Shown: positions 37,701 through 53,015, numbered from the stretch's first letter. The stretch is 64,000 nucleotides of DNA from Mycoplasma miroungirhinis (GCF_013008815.1 NZ_CP053097.1:434001-498000); one strand, 5' to 3'. Notes: a model not told the origin generated them from the sequence alone. Made by a program: numbers and translations.

Positions 37701-39359
37701 ATTTAATTTGTCAAGATTTTGAGAATTAAAAATTTTTGTATTTAGTCTATTAAATACATTTTGTTTTAATTCTAAATCATTTAAATAATTATAAAAATCA
37801 TTTAAATTTGTCTTAATATTATTTCATTTAGTTTCATAACTATTTAAAATAGTGTTTGAATCTGGGTTTTTTGTTGATATTTTATTAATTTCATTAATAT
37901 ATTTTAAATCTATATAATTAGAGATTTTTGGGTATTTTTGAGTAAATAATTGTTTAATTTGAGTAATTTCATCAATTAATCTACGTTTTTTTAATAAAAT
38001 CAGATTATCTAAAATATCAATATTTCTTAGTTCTTTTTGATTATATTTTCTTTGTTGATATCATCCGTTATTTGGTGTTAATTTATATGATTTAATAACT
38101 AAATTATCATTTTTATGTAGTGTTTGATTTAAAGTTATTTTAAAAGTTAAACTATTATAATTATCATCTAAATATTTTGTTTGGATTTTTTGATTATTTA
38201 AATAAACTTCAATATTGGTGTTTTTATATCTTTGTCAATCATCTGTTTTAAAAATTAATTCATTATCTTCTTCAAAAACATCTTGCAATTTTAACTTTAA
38301 AACGTTTTTACCTATACCTTCAGAATCTAAATATTCATCACTATAATAAAAATTAGTACGATAAATTGATTGTATTAAAGCAGGTCCAGGAAAATCAGTA
38401 TATATAACACCTAAAGTGGATAATTTTTCATTTTTATTTAATCAATCATTTAAAGGACCATTCATTTTATAAGCACTAGATAAAGGTCTTCAACCACTTG
38501 CAAAAGATACAAAATTTACATATAAATTTTGTTCACTATATGGACGATTATTTGCACTATTAATTAAGTCTTTGACTAACTGTAGTTTTGAAGATGGATC
38601 TACTCCATCATATTTATCTTGTTCTGTATAATTTTTATAAACAAGTTCACGATATAAAAATCCGCCTTTACGGCTTTGATTTACTTTATGATGTCAATGA
38701 TTTAAAATAATAACTTTTCCTCTGTATTGTCCTATATTAAAACCATTTTGGTCTTGAATTTCAAACAAACTTTTTCCTTGTGGATTGTATAAATATTTAT
38801 TATATTTATCTAAAACATTATTATATATTCTACTAGCATTATTTGCATCATATCTAGAATTAACATCAAAATTTTCATCCTTAATTCTAATTACTACAAA
38901 CTCGGTTTTATGTTTCTCTAAGTACTTAGTAATTTCATTCATCGCACTATTAAAAGTGCTTTGTGAATATGTTGATCCATGTTTTAATCAACCATCACTT
39001 GTCATTCTTAAATCAAACGCTCTTATTCCTAATCGCAATTGATCATTGAAATTATATGCTTGCGTCCTTGCGTATTGTGAACCGAATGTATAAGCTATTC
39101 CTCTTCCATTTCACATTGCTGAATCATGAGTACCTGGAATACTTAAAGAAAATAAACTACGGTCGTCTTTTATTTCACTCATTCAGTTTTCCGCTAACAC
39201 TCTATTAAATCGATCTTTAATATCTTTATTATCTCAAACATAAGCTAAATTATTATCTTTATGAACATTTTTATCAATACTGTTATTTAAAGACATAGCA
39301 ATAAGAGAAACAACAGGTATAAAAGTACTAGCACTAACAAATAATAATTTTTTTGACAT
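34785..39359 (-). CDS. PI-PLC X-domain protein fused to a long coiled coil with C-terminal membrane anchor, 1524 aa
   Basis: AAGGAAAAT precedes the ATG. Residues 1-22 form a signal-like segment (LLFVSASTFIPVVSLIAM) without a lipobox. Residues ~65-330 are a phosphatidylinositol-specific phospholipase C X-type domain: FSLSIPGTHDS carries His78, GIRAFDLRM carries Asp116/Arg118, and LKHGSTYS carries His127, the two His being the general base and acid of the family. A small domain follows, then ~1000 residues of Asn/Lys/Leu-rich coiled coil with many long helices. A C-terminal helix (NIIILISVLVPSLVILILLI) and basic tail (KILKKRNK) anchor it. It should cleave PI or GPI-type lipids at the surface; substrate and fusion purpose are unknown. 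Bacterial PI-PLCs are usually ~300 residues. Confidence 0.85.
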
Positions 39360-39516
39360 ATTTTCCTTAATAGCTAATTATAAACATTAATATTATTATA
39401 TTGAAAACATTTTATTTACAAAATAAATCTATAAAATATAACAAAAATTTTATTAATTTTAAATTTATTATGTATAAATAATTTAATTTTGTTTTATTTT
39501 AATTTTAGTTACTATA

Positions 39517-39522
39517 TATAAT
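39517..39522 (+). promoter_or_regulatory. -10 box of the alpha/beta hydrolase gene
   Basis: TATAAT within an AT-rich divergent intergenic region, ~30 nt before the ATG and followed by an AAAAAGGAAA ribosome site. Confidence 0.5.
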
Positions 39523-39551
39523 TTTTATATAGAAATTAAAAAGGAAATAAT

Positions 39552-40358
39552 ATGGAAAAATTTTATAATTTTAAAAATAGACAAATTCATTATTTAGAAA
39601 TTAATAAAAATTTTAAGAAAAATGTTTTATTAATTCACGGTTTTACTTCTGAAATTGGTTATTTAGAAGAAGTATATAAATTATTTGAAAATGAATATAA
39701 CATTTATGCAATTGATTTACCAACACATGGACAAAGTGAAATTGCAAATGAATTAATGAATATGGAATCATTTCGTGATTTAGTTATTGATTTTGTAACT
39801 AATAAAAATTTACATAATTTAACACTAGTAGGTCATTCAATGGGTGGTGGAGTTTCTGCTACAGTTTCTCCATATTTAGAAAAATACTTAGACAAAGTTA
39901 TTTTATTAGCACCAATGAATAGAACAATGCTTAAATATAATTACAAATGACCTTTATTCTTCCCACGTAACTTAGAAGATTATAAAAAACTTATTCCGGT
40001 ACTTTTTTATAATCCTGAACCTATTTTAACTAATGTAGAAACTTTAAAACAAGTGGAAAAGAAATTCAGTGATGAAAATACACATAAAAGATTAGATGTA
40101 ATTTATGATTGAGGATATAAAATGCCTGAAGAACATAATCAAATTATAGTAGATGAAGGTATTAAAAATTGTCCAGTTCCTTTAGCTTTAATAAATGGAG
40201 ATCACGATGGTATAGTTGATGTTGAATTATGTAATGACCATTATCTAAAATTAAACAAAAAAACTAAACATTATGTAATTAAAAATTCAGGTCATAGTAT
40301 GTGATTTGAAAATCCAGTTGATTTTAAAGCTGCTATTTTAGATTTTATTAATAGTTAA
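39552..40358 (+). CDS. Alpha/beta-fold hydrolase
   Basis: A 268-residue soluble hydrolase. It shows the oxyanion-hole segment LLIHGFTS, the nucleophile elbow GHSMGG (Ser), an acid in ALINGDHDGIVD and the catalytic His in KNSGHSMWFE, so the triad is complete. The cap region is typical of small lipases and esterases (YqjL/YvaK-like). No signal peptide, so it acts in the cytoplasm. It stands alone between divergent and convergent neighbours, with its own promoter and a strong terminator. Substrate unknown; a lysophospholipase or esterase role is common in mycoplasmas. Confidence 0.88.
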
Positions 40359-40373
40359 TAATTAATTTGTTTC

Positions 40374-40421
40374 AATCTAAATCAAAAAAATAGGTTTTGG
40401 CCTATTTTTTTGATTTAGATT
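40374..40421. terminator. Bidirectional terminator between hydrolase and lysS
   Basis: A perfect 21-bp inverted repeat, with arms beginning AATCTAAATC and ending GATTTAGATT, around a TTTTGG loop. The A7/T7 tracts in the stem suit termination on both strands. Confidence 0.85.
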
Positions 40422-40428
40422 AATATAA

Positions 40429-41898
<1,470 letters not shown>

Positions 41899-42017
41899 AT
41901 TACTCCTTAAACATTGAATATAATAAATAAAATTTTACATTATTTCTCAAAATATAAACATAAAATTACACAATAATGTAAAATATTAATTAATATTGAC
42001 TAAATTAGGAGAGACAT

Positions 42018-43631
<1,614 letters not shown>

Positions 43632-43663
43632 TAAATTTTATTAAAAGATAAAATTACAATCAA

Positions 43664-44791
43664 ATGACAATATCATACAATAAATCAAATTACATTCCTA
43701 ACACTATCTTAAATCTTGGTTGAAGATTTATAAGTATTACAATTTTTTTAGTTTTAGTTACAGAAAAATTCAGTTTTCAAGCAAATAATTTAAATAAACA
43801 AATTATTTTATATTTTAATCTCACAATATTATGTTTTGTAATACTTTTAAGTTTAATTTATCAAATATTATTTATTTTTAAGTATTTAAAAAATCTCAAT
43901 AGTTTCAAAAATGATATAAAGAATGAAAATAACATTGTTTCTTTATATATATTTTTTGTTTTAATAACAATGCAAATCAATACTTATACTTGAATTACAA
44001 ATCATTTTTTAATTAATTATGAACAGACAATTTTAAGTATTTTATCAGTAATGAATGTAATAATTTATGTTTTAGAACTTATGTTTTGTGTTTTTTATTT
44101 ACTAAAATTTGTAAAAATTACTTTAAATAATAAAGAAGGATTTATTAACTTAATTTTTATTTTTACAACTTTATCTCTAAGTTCAACATTTTCTGTCAAT
44201 TTAGGTGATTTTATTAATTTATGATTTTTTCAAATCATTTGATTTATTTCATTTTTATTAGTCATTTTTTTATACTTATTTAAAGCATATAAATTTATTT
44301 TTAACAGTTATAAAAATAATAAAAATATAGTAGCGATAGCAATATTTACAAGACCTTTAAACTTATTATTTTTAGGATTTATTGTAACTTTTAATCCTAA
44401 TAAATTATTATTTAGTGATGATATAAAAAGTAAAATGTTTTTAATTGAATACTTAAATTTTCAACTCACATTTTTAAATAATTATATTTTATACACAACA
44501 ATAACAACATTTTTATTACTGTTATGTCTTTTTACATATTTTTTTTGTTTTATACACAAATGAAAATATCATCTACAAAATAAAGATGATGAAAAATACA
44601 TTTGATTGACCTTTCCAGGTTCAATTACATCAACAGTGATATTAAGAGTAAATGATTGAATTTATATAAATAACAATGTGATTTATTTTTTAATTTTGAT
44701 AATAATATTTATTACTTATATAACAACTTTTATCGACACAATTAGATTGAATATAAGAAATATCTCAATATTAAAAAATGCTATAATTTAA
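43664..44791 (+). CDS. Polytopic membrane protein, unknown function
   Basis: A 375-residue protein of about ten hydrophobic helices with short, charged loops, starting MTISYNKSNYIPNTI. No ribosome site is obvious; the gene begins 32 bp after the ABC-F stop and may be cotranscribed with it. I recognise no family motif. Aromatic-rich helices such as LINLWFFQIIWFISFLLVIF appear in the middle. It could be a small-molecule carrier, but nothing shows this. Confidence 0.75.
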
Positions 44792-44808
44792 ATATTAAAA
44801 GGAGAAAA

Positions 44809-46128
44809 ATGATAATAGATAATCTTATGCTTGAAGAATTTGAAAAACGTTTGAATTCTGATAAACAAGCAAATACAATAAAAAATACAATAGCAAAAAA
44901 TGGTATTTATGCTTCATCTTTTAATAACAATATTTTAAAAAAACATAACAATGAATTTTCAAATGAAATCAAAACAGGAGATATTACTAATCAAGAATCA
45001 TCTGGACGTTGCTGAATTTTTGCATCATTAAATATGGCAAGAATTAGTGCAATGGAAAAATTACAAGTTAAAGACTTAGAATTTTCTGAAAATTACTTAT
45101 ATTTCTTTGAAAAAATAGAAAAAGCAAATACTTTTTTCGAAAATATTATTCAATATGGTTTAGACTTAGATTTTAATGATAGATTAATGCAAATTTTTTT
45201 AGATAATCCAGTATCTGATGGTGGTTATTGAGAATGATATATATCATTAAATAAAAAATATGGAATTGTTCCAAAATACATTATGAATGAAACTTTTCAC
45301 TCAGAAAACACTAGTATTTTTGAACAAACATTGAATTTAATAGCAAAAAAACATGCACTCAAAATCATCAATGCTCATAAACAAAATCAAGATAATCTGA
45401 TTGCTAATCTAAAAAAAGAAGCACTTTATGAAATTTATCAAATTTGTGTCAAATCACTAGGAATGCCTCCAAAGACATTTGATTTTGAATATCGAGATAA
45501 AGATGATAAATTTCATCGCGAAACTAATTTAACTCCAATGGAATTTTATAAAAAATTTGTAGGTGAAGAATTAGACCAAAAAATTACTTTAGTATCTGAT
45601 CCGAGAGAAATTTATCCTTATGGAAAAGTTATTGAATCTAAATATTTTAAAACTTCAATTGAAGGTAAAACTAACTATACATTAAACGTACCTATGGAAG
45701 AGTTAAAAAAAGCTACAATAAAAAGCATTTTAGATAATAAAAGTGTTTGGTTTGGTTGTGATGTTAGTCAATTTAAAGATAATAAATCAGGGATTTTAGA
45801 TACAGAATTATATGATTTAAATAATGTTTTAGGTGTTGAAGATACTTTAACAAAAGCTCAAAAATTACAACTAGGAATAATTTCTCCAAATCACGCAATG
45901 AATTTTATAGGCGTTGATTTAGATGAAAAAGGGAATCCTATTAAATGAAAAGTTGAAAATTCTTGGGGTGATAAGGTTGGTAAAAAAGGTATTTTTAGTA
46001 TGTCAGATAAATGATTTGAAGATTTTAACTTTGAATGTGTTGTAGATAAAAAATACGTTGATGAAAAATATCTAAAAGGTTTAGAAGAAGAATCTATTAA
46101 ATTAGAAGCATGAGATCCGTTAGCATAA
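44809..46128 (+). CDS. pepC: Cysteine aminopeptidase C (bleomycin hydrolase family), copy 1
   Basis: A 439-residue C1B peptidase. The catalytic Cys is in TNQESSGRCWIFASLNMAR, the His in SPNHAMNFIGVD and the Asn in KVENSWGDK, so the active site is complete. The family forms cytoplasmic hexameric barrels that trim peptides from the N-terminus, useful to a cell living on imported peptides. AAAAGGAGAAAA is a strong ribosome site, with TATAAT-like sequence near 44784. The stop overlaps the start of a paralogue (TAATG). Confidence 0.93.
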
Positions 46129-47462
46129 TGAAAAATATTAATAATAAATTATTAAAAAAATTTAAACAAAGTTTTAATAAAAATCAAACTAATCATGTAA
46201 TTGCAAATGCAATTGCTAAAAATGGAATAAAAAATGCTTCTTTTAACAATGATATTTTAAAAATTCATAACAACGTATTTAGTCATGAAATACAACAACC
46301 TTCAATTACAAATCAACAATCATCAGGTAGATGCTGAATTTTTGCTTCTCTAAATATGGCTCGTTTAGAAGCTATGAAAAATTTAAATATAGAAGATTTA
46401 GAACTAAGTCAATCTTATTTATATTTCTACGATAAATTAGAAAAAGTTAACAACTTTTTAGAAAATGTAATTCAAAATGGGCTTAATTTAGATTTTAATG
46501 ATCCATTATTTAAGTATTTAATGGATAGTCCTGCTGATGATGGGGGATTTTGAGAGTGATTTTTAGGTTTAATTAATAAATATGGAATTGTTCCAAAATA
46601 CTTAATGGATGATACTTTTGATGCAAAATCTTCACGTGAATTTATTGAAATTTTAAATACCAAAGCAAAAGAATGTGCTTCTAAAATAATTAAAGCATCT
46701 AAAAATAATGCATCTGAACAACAACTAAGAAAATTAAAAATTATAGCTCTTAATGATATTTATAATATTGCAAGTAAAACACTAGGTATTCCACCTGAAA
46801 AATTTGATTTTCAATATCGTGATAAAGATAAAAAAATCCAAAAAATTAAAAATATTACACCTTTAGAATTTTATAAAAAATACATCGGTGATAATGTCTT
46901 AAATAATAAAGTCAATTTAGTTTCTGATCCTCGTAAAATACATCCTTATGGAAAAGTTTTAAGTAGTAAATATTTTAATAGTGTGTATGAAAGTCCTAAT
47001 AATTTACAATTAAATGTACCAATGAAAGAATTAATAGAAGCTACTAAAAAATCTATTTTAGATGGAGTTTCAGTTCCTTTTGCTTGTGATGTATCTAAAT
47101 TTCACGACCGAAAATCAGGAATTATGGATTTAAATGTTTATGATTATAACAATACATTAGTTTATTTAAATTTAAATCGGGAACAAAGACTAAATTTACA
47201 TCAATCATTACCTACACATTTAATGAACATAGTAGGAGTTGATATTGATTCAAATGGAAATATTATTAAATGAAAAGTTGAAAATTCTTGAGGAGAAGAT
47301 ATCGCATTTAAAGGTATTTTCAGTATGTCAAATGATTGATTTAAAGAATATAATTACCAATGTGTAGTAGATAAAAAATATGTTCAATCAAAATATTTAA
47401 AAGGTTTAGAACAAGAACATATTATTTTAGATTACACAGATCCATTAGCGTATTTACACTAA
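46128..47462 (+). CDS. pepC: Cysteine aminopeptidase C (bleomycin hydrolase family), copy 2
   Basis: A 444-residue paralogue of the gene just upstream, about half identical by eye. Active-site motifs are SSGRCWIFASLNMAR (Cys), LPTHLMNIVGVD (His) and KVENSWGED (Asn). I chose the ATG at 46128, which overlaps the upstream TAA; an in-frame ATG at 46110 would add six residues that do not match the paralogue. No ribosome site of its own is visible, so translation is probably coupled. The pair is a tandem duplication; the copies may differ in peptide preference. Confidence 0.92.
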
Positions 47463-47468
47463 AAAATA

Positions 47469-47503
47469 AAAATTAAATTAGCAGACGATGTTAGTTTAAT
47501 TTT
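47469..47503 (+). terminator. Terminator after the pepC pair
   Basis: AAAATTAAATTAGC pairs with GTTAGTTTAATTTT (14 bp including two G-U pairs) around AGACGAT, followed by a T run. Confidence 0.75.
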
Positions 47504-47655
47504 TTTATTTTAGTTTTTTAATTTAAAGTAGTGTATTTTATTATTTCAATTTTTTTTTACCTCTATACCATACTTTTTTTTTACTTTATATATTTAAAAA
47601 CACAAAAAAAATAAAAATAGAATACAAAAAAAATTCCATTTTTATTTATTTCTTG

Positions 47656-47661
47656 TATAAT
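47656..47661 (+). promoter_or_regulatory. Extended -10 promoter of the ABC exporter/lipoprotein operon
   Basis: TTGTATAAT, an extended -10 box, lies 28 nt before the ATG and ahead of an AGAAAGGAAAA ribosome site. Confidence 0.6.
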
Positions 47662-47689
47662 ATCTTTAAGAAAATTAAGAAAGGAAAAA

Positions 47690-49480
47690 ATGAAAATATC
47701 ATCTTTTAAATATTCACAATTCGCTTTTAAAACAGTTTTTAAAAAGAAAAGCTCAATTATTTTACCTATTTTAACGTTAATTATTTCTTTTATTTTAGGT
47801 CTTATTTTTAAATTTGCTATTAGTGAAAAATACTTATTTTTATCATATTATTTATATATTTTTGCAATTTTAATTGAAACAGTTTTATTTGCATCAATTA
47901 AGGCTTTAAATATTTTTAAAGACTTTGAACAAGAAGGATTAGAACTATTAACATTATCTAAACCTATTTCTAGAAATAATGTTATATTAGGTAAATTATG
48001 AACATTAATTTATTTTGGTCTAGTTTGGTCAATAATTTTATTTATTTCAAGTCTATTTAGCACATATGCTTTATATTCAGATTCATTACTTTTTTTATAT
48101 TCATTATTATTATTTGCAGTAGGATTTGCAACTTATTTATTAATATCATTAATAACAGCTTTAATAAATTATAAATTTAATCAAAAAATATCAATTACTT
48201 TACCTATGATATTTTTTATTCCATTATTATTAGGTGGATCATTACTATCTGCTAATGCAACTTCAAATATAAATAATGCAGCCTATTATATTAATAAAAA
48301 ATATCCATATCATTTTTCAGGAAATGAAGTAAATGTAGAACCTTTTTATTTAAATAATAATAAAGATGAATTATTATTAATTACAAATGGTTTAGAAAAT
48401 AAACAATTTAGTGATAAACAAACATCATATTTAGAAGAAGTTATGAAAATAGCTAATAAATCATCAAAAGAATGACAAATTTATTCTTGACTTTCAGTTC
48501 CATACCAATTATTAGATGTGTTTAATTTCCAAAATAAAAATGTTTTTGAATCTATTTCAAAAAATAACTTCTCTAATTTAAATAATTACATTTATTACAA
48601 GGATTTAGATAGTATTTTATTTAAGTATAAATTAGATAAAAATGTCAATTTACAAAAATATTTAACTTCATCTAATATACAAAAATACATAGTACCTGGT
48701 TTATTAAAATCACATTCTCAAATTCAAAATACAATTAATACTGATATTATCTATGCAAGACAAGGTGCAGATAGTATAAATGATGTATTTTCAGAAGATA
48801 GTTCTGAATTTTCTAGTGAAAATAATTTAGTTGGAAAATTAAAATGGGAATATGTTGATGAAATTTTAAAAGATCAAAATTTTAATAAAATTGCAAAGAA
48901 ATTTATTGATAATTTTACTAACAATCAACAAGAACATAACTTAATTAATCTTCATAAAAAACTATTAAATGCAATTTCTTTATATATTCAAGATGAAAAA
49001 AGTGATGTAAATCAGTATTTAAATCCTAATTTAACTTTATTTAATCCGTTTGCAATTAAAGAAAAGAAATTACAATCAGAAATTGAAAGAAAAATATATT
49101 TTGCTGTTGCATTATTAAATTTTATTTACTTTAATTATCAAAATACAGAACTATATCAAGCAACGATAAAAAATATTAATACAGTTGATACTTTTGGTGA
49201 TAGTCAAATCAAATTAAATCTTTTTGATCATACATATTTAATTGGTGGTTATGAAAGTTATGAAAAAATTTCATTAGTTAAAGATAAAAATGTGGTAATT
49301 AGATATAGTTTAGTAAATAGTGATAAAAATTACTTATTTGTTTCAGACAATCAAGTATTTGCAATTAATAGAGATGTTCAAATTGTTAATAAAAATGTTT
49401 ATGCTCTTTTATGAATAATGCTAATTATTATTTTATTCAATGGTGTATTTATTTTATACAAAAGAAAGGATTATAAATAA
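47690..49480 (+). CDS. ABC transporter permease with large external domain
   Basis: A 596-residue membrane protein resembling ABC-2/exporter permeases. A first block of helices (SIILPILTLIISFILGLIF, LFLSYYLYIFAILIETVLFA) and further helices reach to about residue 190. A ~350-residue hydrophilic region follows, and one last helix (LLWIMLIIILFNGVFILYK) closes the protein. The early motif EQEGLELLTLSKPISR before a helix is typical of ABC-2 permeases. The ATPase gene starts 2 bp after the stop. The extracytoplasmic region and the downstream lipoproteins suggest an export or surface-assembly role. Confidence 0.8.
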
Positions 49481-49482
49481 TT

Positions 49483-50187
49483 ATGGAAAATATTTTAGAG
49501 GTAATTGATTTAACAAAAGTATTTACTAAAAGTAAAAGAGGAATAAAAAACATTAATTTTTCAGTATCTAGTGGTGATTTTCATGCATTTATTGGGGAAA
49601 ATGGTGCAGGTAAAACTACTACTATTAAAACAATTATTGGAGCATATACAAATTATCAAGGAAATGTTTTGATAAATAATTTAAACATAAAAAAAGCTGA
49701 AGCAAAAGCAATAATTGGTTATGTGTCTGAAGTTGCTATTTTTCCTAAAGAATTAAGTATTTTTGATTATTTATATAATTTATTAATTTTATCTAATGTT
49801 CAAAAACAAGAAGCTAAAAATAAAATTAATAAATATTTAAAATTATTTAATATTGAACATTTAAAAAACGAAAAACCATATACTTTTTCAACTGGTCAAA
49901 AGAAAAAAGTATTATTAATTCAAGCTTTATTACATAATCCAAAACTTTTAATTTTAGATGAACCAGCAGCTAATTTAGATCCAAGCGCAAGATTTGAACT
50001 ATTTTCTCTTTTAAAAGAAATAAATGAAAAAGAAAAAGTAACTATTTTTATTAGTTCTCATGTTTTAGCAGAAATTGATAAATATGTAAATTCTGTGACA
50101 CTTATTCATAATGGTGAAATTTTATATTCAGGAACAAAACAAGAATCATTAGAAAAATTATTTTATGAAAAAGTTATTGCTAATTAG
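49483..50187 (+). CDS. ABC transporter ATP-binding protein
   Basis: A 234-residue nucleotide-binding subunit with Walker A GENGAGKTT, signature TFSTGQKKKVLL (STGQ in place of SGGQ), Walker B LLILDEPAANLD and H-loop ISSHVL; all catalytic residues are present. An AAAGGAT ribosome site lies in the end of the permease gene. The order and 2-bp spacing make it the motor of the upstream permease. Its 3' end overlaps the next lipoprotein gene by 23 bp. Closest in type to exporter ATPases of the ABC-2 (CcmA/NatA) group. Confidence 0.92.
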   Translation: MENILEVIDLTKVFTKSKRGIKNINFSVSSGDFHAFIGENGAGKTTTIKTIIGAYTNYQGNVLINNLNIKKAEAKAIIGYVSEVAIFPKELSIFDYLYNLLILSNVQKQEAKNKINKYLKLFNIEHLKNEKPYTFSTGQKKKVLLIQALLHNPKLLILDEPAANLDPSARFELFSLLKEINEKEKVTIFISSHVLAEIDKYVNSVTLIHNGEILYSGTKQESLEKLFYEKVIAN

Positions 50188-51136
50188 TTCTTCTTTACTA
50201 TTACCATTATTGCCTTTAAGTGTAATGAGTTGTGCATCTCAAAATCAAAGTAGTAATTTATTATCATTTCCAAAAAAACCGCAAAATAATTTTGCTGAAA
50301 ATATTCATATTAATAAACTTCTTGATTTTTTTGTAAATAAAGATACTAACCAAAAGAAAATATATGTCTCTCAACAAACAAATAAATCATCTTCAAAAAA
50401 TACAGAATTAAAATACTCATTTGTTTATGATCCTATTTTCATTTTCAATGGAGGTTTTGGTGGTAGTGATTTTGAAGATTTAAGAAATATCTCTTTAAAA
50501 GTTATTGATAATACTTTACAAAATGACTGATATTGAACATTACTTAATATAACAAGCTTTAATTATATTTTTAGTCCTTATGGAGATAGATATAAACCTT
50601 TAGATAATGAAAAAGAATTATTCCAAGAAACACAAGATTTTCTAAATTCAATTTCTCTAAAAATTCAAAATCTAGAGCCTAAACAATTAATAACTATTAA
50701 ATATAATGAAATAGATAAACTAAAAAAATATAATGTATACAAAGACAAAGAATCTTGATACTTAATTTTTGATGAAAATAAAGCAATTAAAATATGAAAA
50801 TATTTAGATAATAATGTTCCTAAATTAAAAATAACTCCTGATTTATTAATTTTTAAAGATAAAAAAAACATATCAAAACAATTAACTGAATTAGAAGAGG
50901 AAATTTTTAAACAACATCAAAGTCAATTTAATCAAGATTATGAAAATTATAGTAAATATTATTCAGATCAAGATGAAGGGGAGTTTTTAACAAAAAGAAA
51001 TGATAAAAACTATTTGGAATTTCAAACAGTAGAGCAATATAATAAAAATTTAGTAGAAGCTATAAACAAAATCAATGAAGAAAAAATAAAAATATTTAGA
51101 TTTACAATGAGGGATATTGATGAAAATAAAAAATAA
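50165..51136 (+). CDS. Lipoprotein, unknown function (1 of 3)
   Basis: A 323-residue lipoprotein: MKKLLLISSSLLLPLLPLSV then MSCASQ, with the acylated Cys at residue 23. The start lies inside the ATPase gene, so translation is probably coupled. The mature protein is hydrophilic and Asn/Lys-rich, with a Gly-rich patch (FNGGFGGSDFED). No domain recognised. The next lipoprotein starts 17 bp before its stop. Confidence 0.85.
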
Positions 51137-51941
51137 ATGATTTTTAGCATTAACAATAGCAACTACTATCCCAGCAGGTTTTTCATTAATAGCTTGTAGT
51201 ACTACAGAAAATAATAATAATTTGCAAAACAATATTCCTAAAGAATTTGATTTTATTCCAGCACTACAAAGTAATCAAGAGATAAACACAAATTCTATAA
51301 TTAATAAATTAATTAATATAGTTTTTAAAAACAATGAAGTTAAAAAAACTCAATTTTTAGAGACTCAAAAACAAAAAGAACAATTAACAAATAAACTCAA
51401 AGAATTATCAATTGAATTTAATGAAACACAAAATACTGATAAATTAAATGATTTTTATACTCAAAATTGATTATTTATAATTAAAAACATTGATAAATTA
51501 CAATGAACATTTACTAATTGATGAATATTTCCTGAATTTGAAAATGCAAAATATTCACAACAATTTTTAGAAAAAATTGCTGATGCAGATAACCCAGAGA
51601 ACTTAAAATTTGATAATAATAATTGAAATCAATTACAAGAAGGAGATGAATCTCGGGAATCTAGTGATGATGTTTTTTATCTAAGAAAAGATAATTTTTT
51701 AATAAGAATTTATATTTCACGAGAAGGAGATAATAAAGTAATTTTTAAAAATATAATTTACTTTTTTAAATCAAGAACAAAAAATATATCAATCAAATTA
51801 ATATCTGATTCAGTTCATAATGCTTTAATTCACAAACAACAAATAGGTTTTGATTCATTTGAAAATGATGTTGTTAGTGATTATGGTTTTGGATCTTTAG
51901 GAGTATTATTATGAAAGGAAAACAATGAACAAGATATATAA
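51120..51941 (+). CDS. Lipoprotein, unknown function (2 of 3)
   Basis: A 273-residue lipoprotein starting MKIKNKWFLALTIATTIPAG, with lipobox LIAC at about residue 26. ATGAGGGATATTG gives a ribosome site inside the upstream gene (17-bp overlap). It shares with its neighbours a middle segment of the type W(L/F)(F/I)-x-x-N-I-D(K), here NWLFIIKNIDKLQW, hinting at a common fold. No known domain. Its end overlaps the third lipoprotein gene by 17 bp. Confidence 0.82.
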
Positions 51942-52986
51942 AAAAATACTAATGTTTTCATCATTATTATCAACTTCTTTATTACCTATTTTAGCTATAT
52001 CATGTACAAATTCTCAAAATAATACAAAAGATGAAAATCAATTAAAAACAATATTTATTACTGATAATAATACTCAAAAAGAACAAAATTGAAACATTTT
52101 TTTAAATTATGAACATGTTAATGCTTTATTAAATTTAGTTTTTAAAAATGAAGCGGATAAAAAGGAATATATTCAAAAACAAAAAAATATACCAGATGAT
52201 TATTTAGAATTAATTAAAAATTATTTATTTTATATTAATAACATTGTTATTATGTATCGTCCAGAATCAATATCTAAAGGTGGAATTTTTGGTGGAGGTC
52301 TTTTTGGCAATAATAAAAATTCCAAAAAAGTCGTTGCTGTGAGTGAATTTAAAAATAAACTTGAAGAACTATACAAACAAAATTGATTATGATTTTTATT
52401 TAATATTGATAAGTTTGTTTTTTCTTACAATGAAGATATCGACCAATTTAGTGGTTCTATTGATTTATTAACACAAGATACTCAAAAAAATAGTTTAGAA
52501 AACTCACCTTTTATAACTTTAAATACCAATCAAATTGAAAAATATTCAATTTATGAAGATAAAAATGATGATAGTTTAAATTACATAGTATATTTACTTA
52601 CTAAACAAGGTTTGATTTTAAATATTCAATTAACTCAAGAACTAGATAATCCAATTGATGAAGAAGATGAAGAATACGAAGATGAAGATGAAACAAATGA
52701 TACAGATAGTCAAAATGTTCAATCAAAGACAAAAGACAATCCAGTACAAAATCCAATAGAAGTGGAAATTTCTCCTTTTGCTGAAATTTATCCATCTTTT
52801 TTTGAAAATCAATCATTAATTAAAGATTTTGATTTATTAAATTATGTTCGTGCACAAATTTTTTCAAAAAATATTGGTAGTTCTAAAAAAGCCTTTAAAA
52901 TTCATTTCGATGATAAATACGGAGGAAGTCCTAAAAGATTTACTCTTGTATATGTAAACAATGAAAATACTTATAAAGAAGCATAA
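51925..52986 (+). CDS. Lipoprotein, unknown function (3 of 3)
   Basis: A 353-residue lipoprotein: MNKIYKKILMFSSLLSTSLL and lipobox LAISC at about residue 25. AAAGGAAAAC leads to the ATG. A Gly-rich stretch (GGIFGGGLFGNN) occurs near residue 120, and an acidic run of Asp/Glu at about residues 240-255 (EDEEYEDEDE). NWLWFLFNIDKF resembles the segment in copy 2. It is the last gene of the five-gene operon. Function unknown; perhaps substrates or partners of the exporter. Confidence 0.83.
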
Positions 52987-53008
52987 AGTTTAATACTTTA
53001 TGTTTTTT
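52982..53008 (+). terminator. Terminator of the exporter/lipoprotein operon
   Basis: CATAAAG-TTTAATA-CTTTATG followed by TTTTTT; the stem begins within the last codon. Confidence 0.75.
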
Positions 53009-53015
53009 ATTAAAA

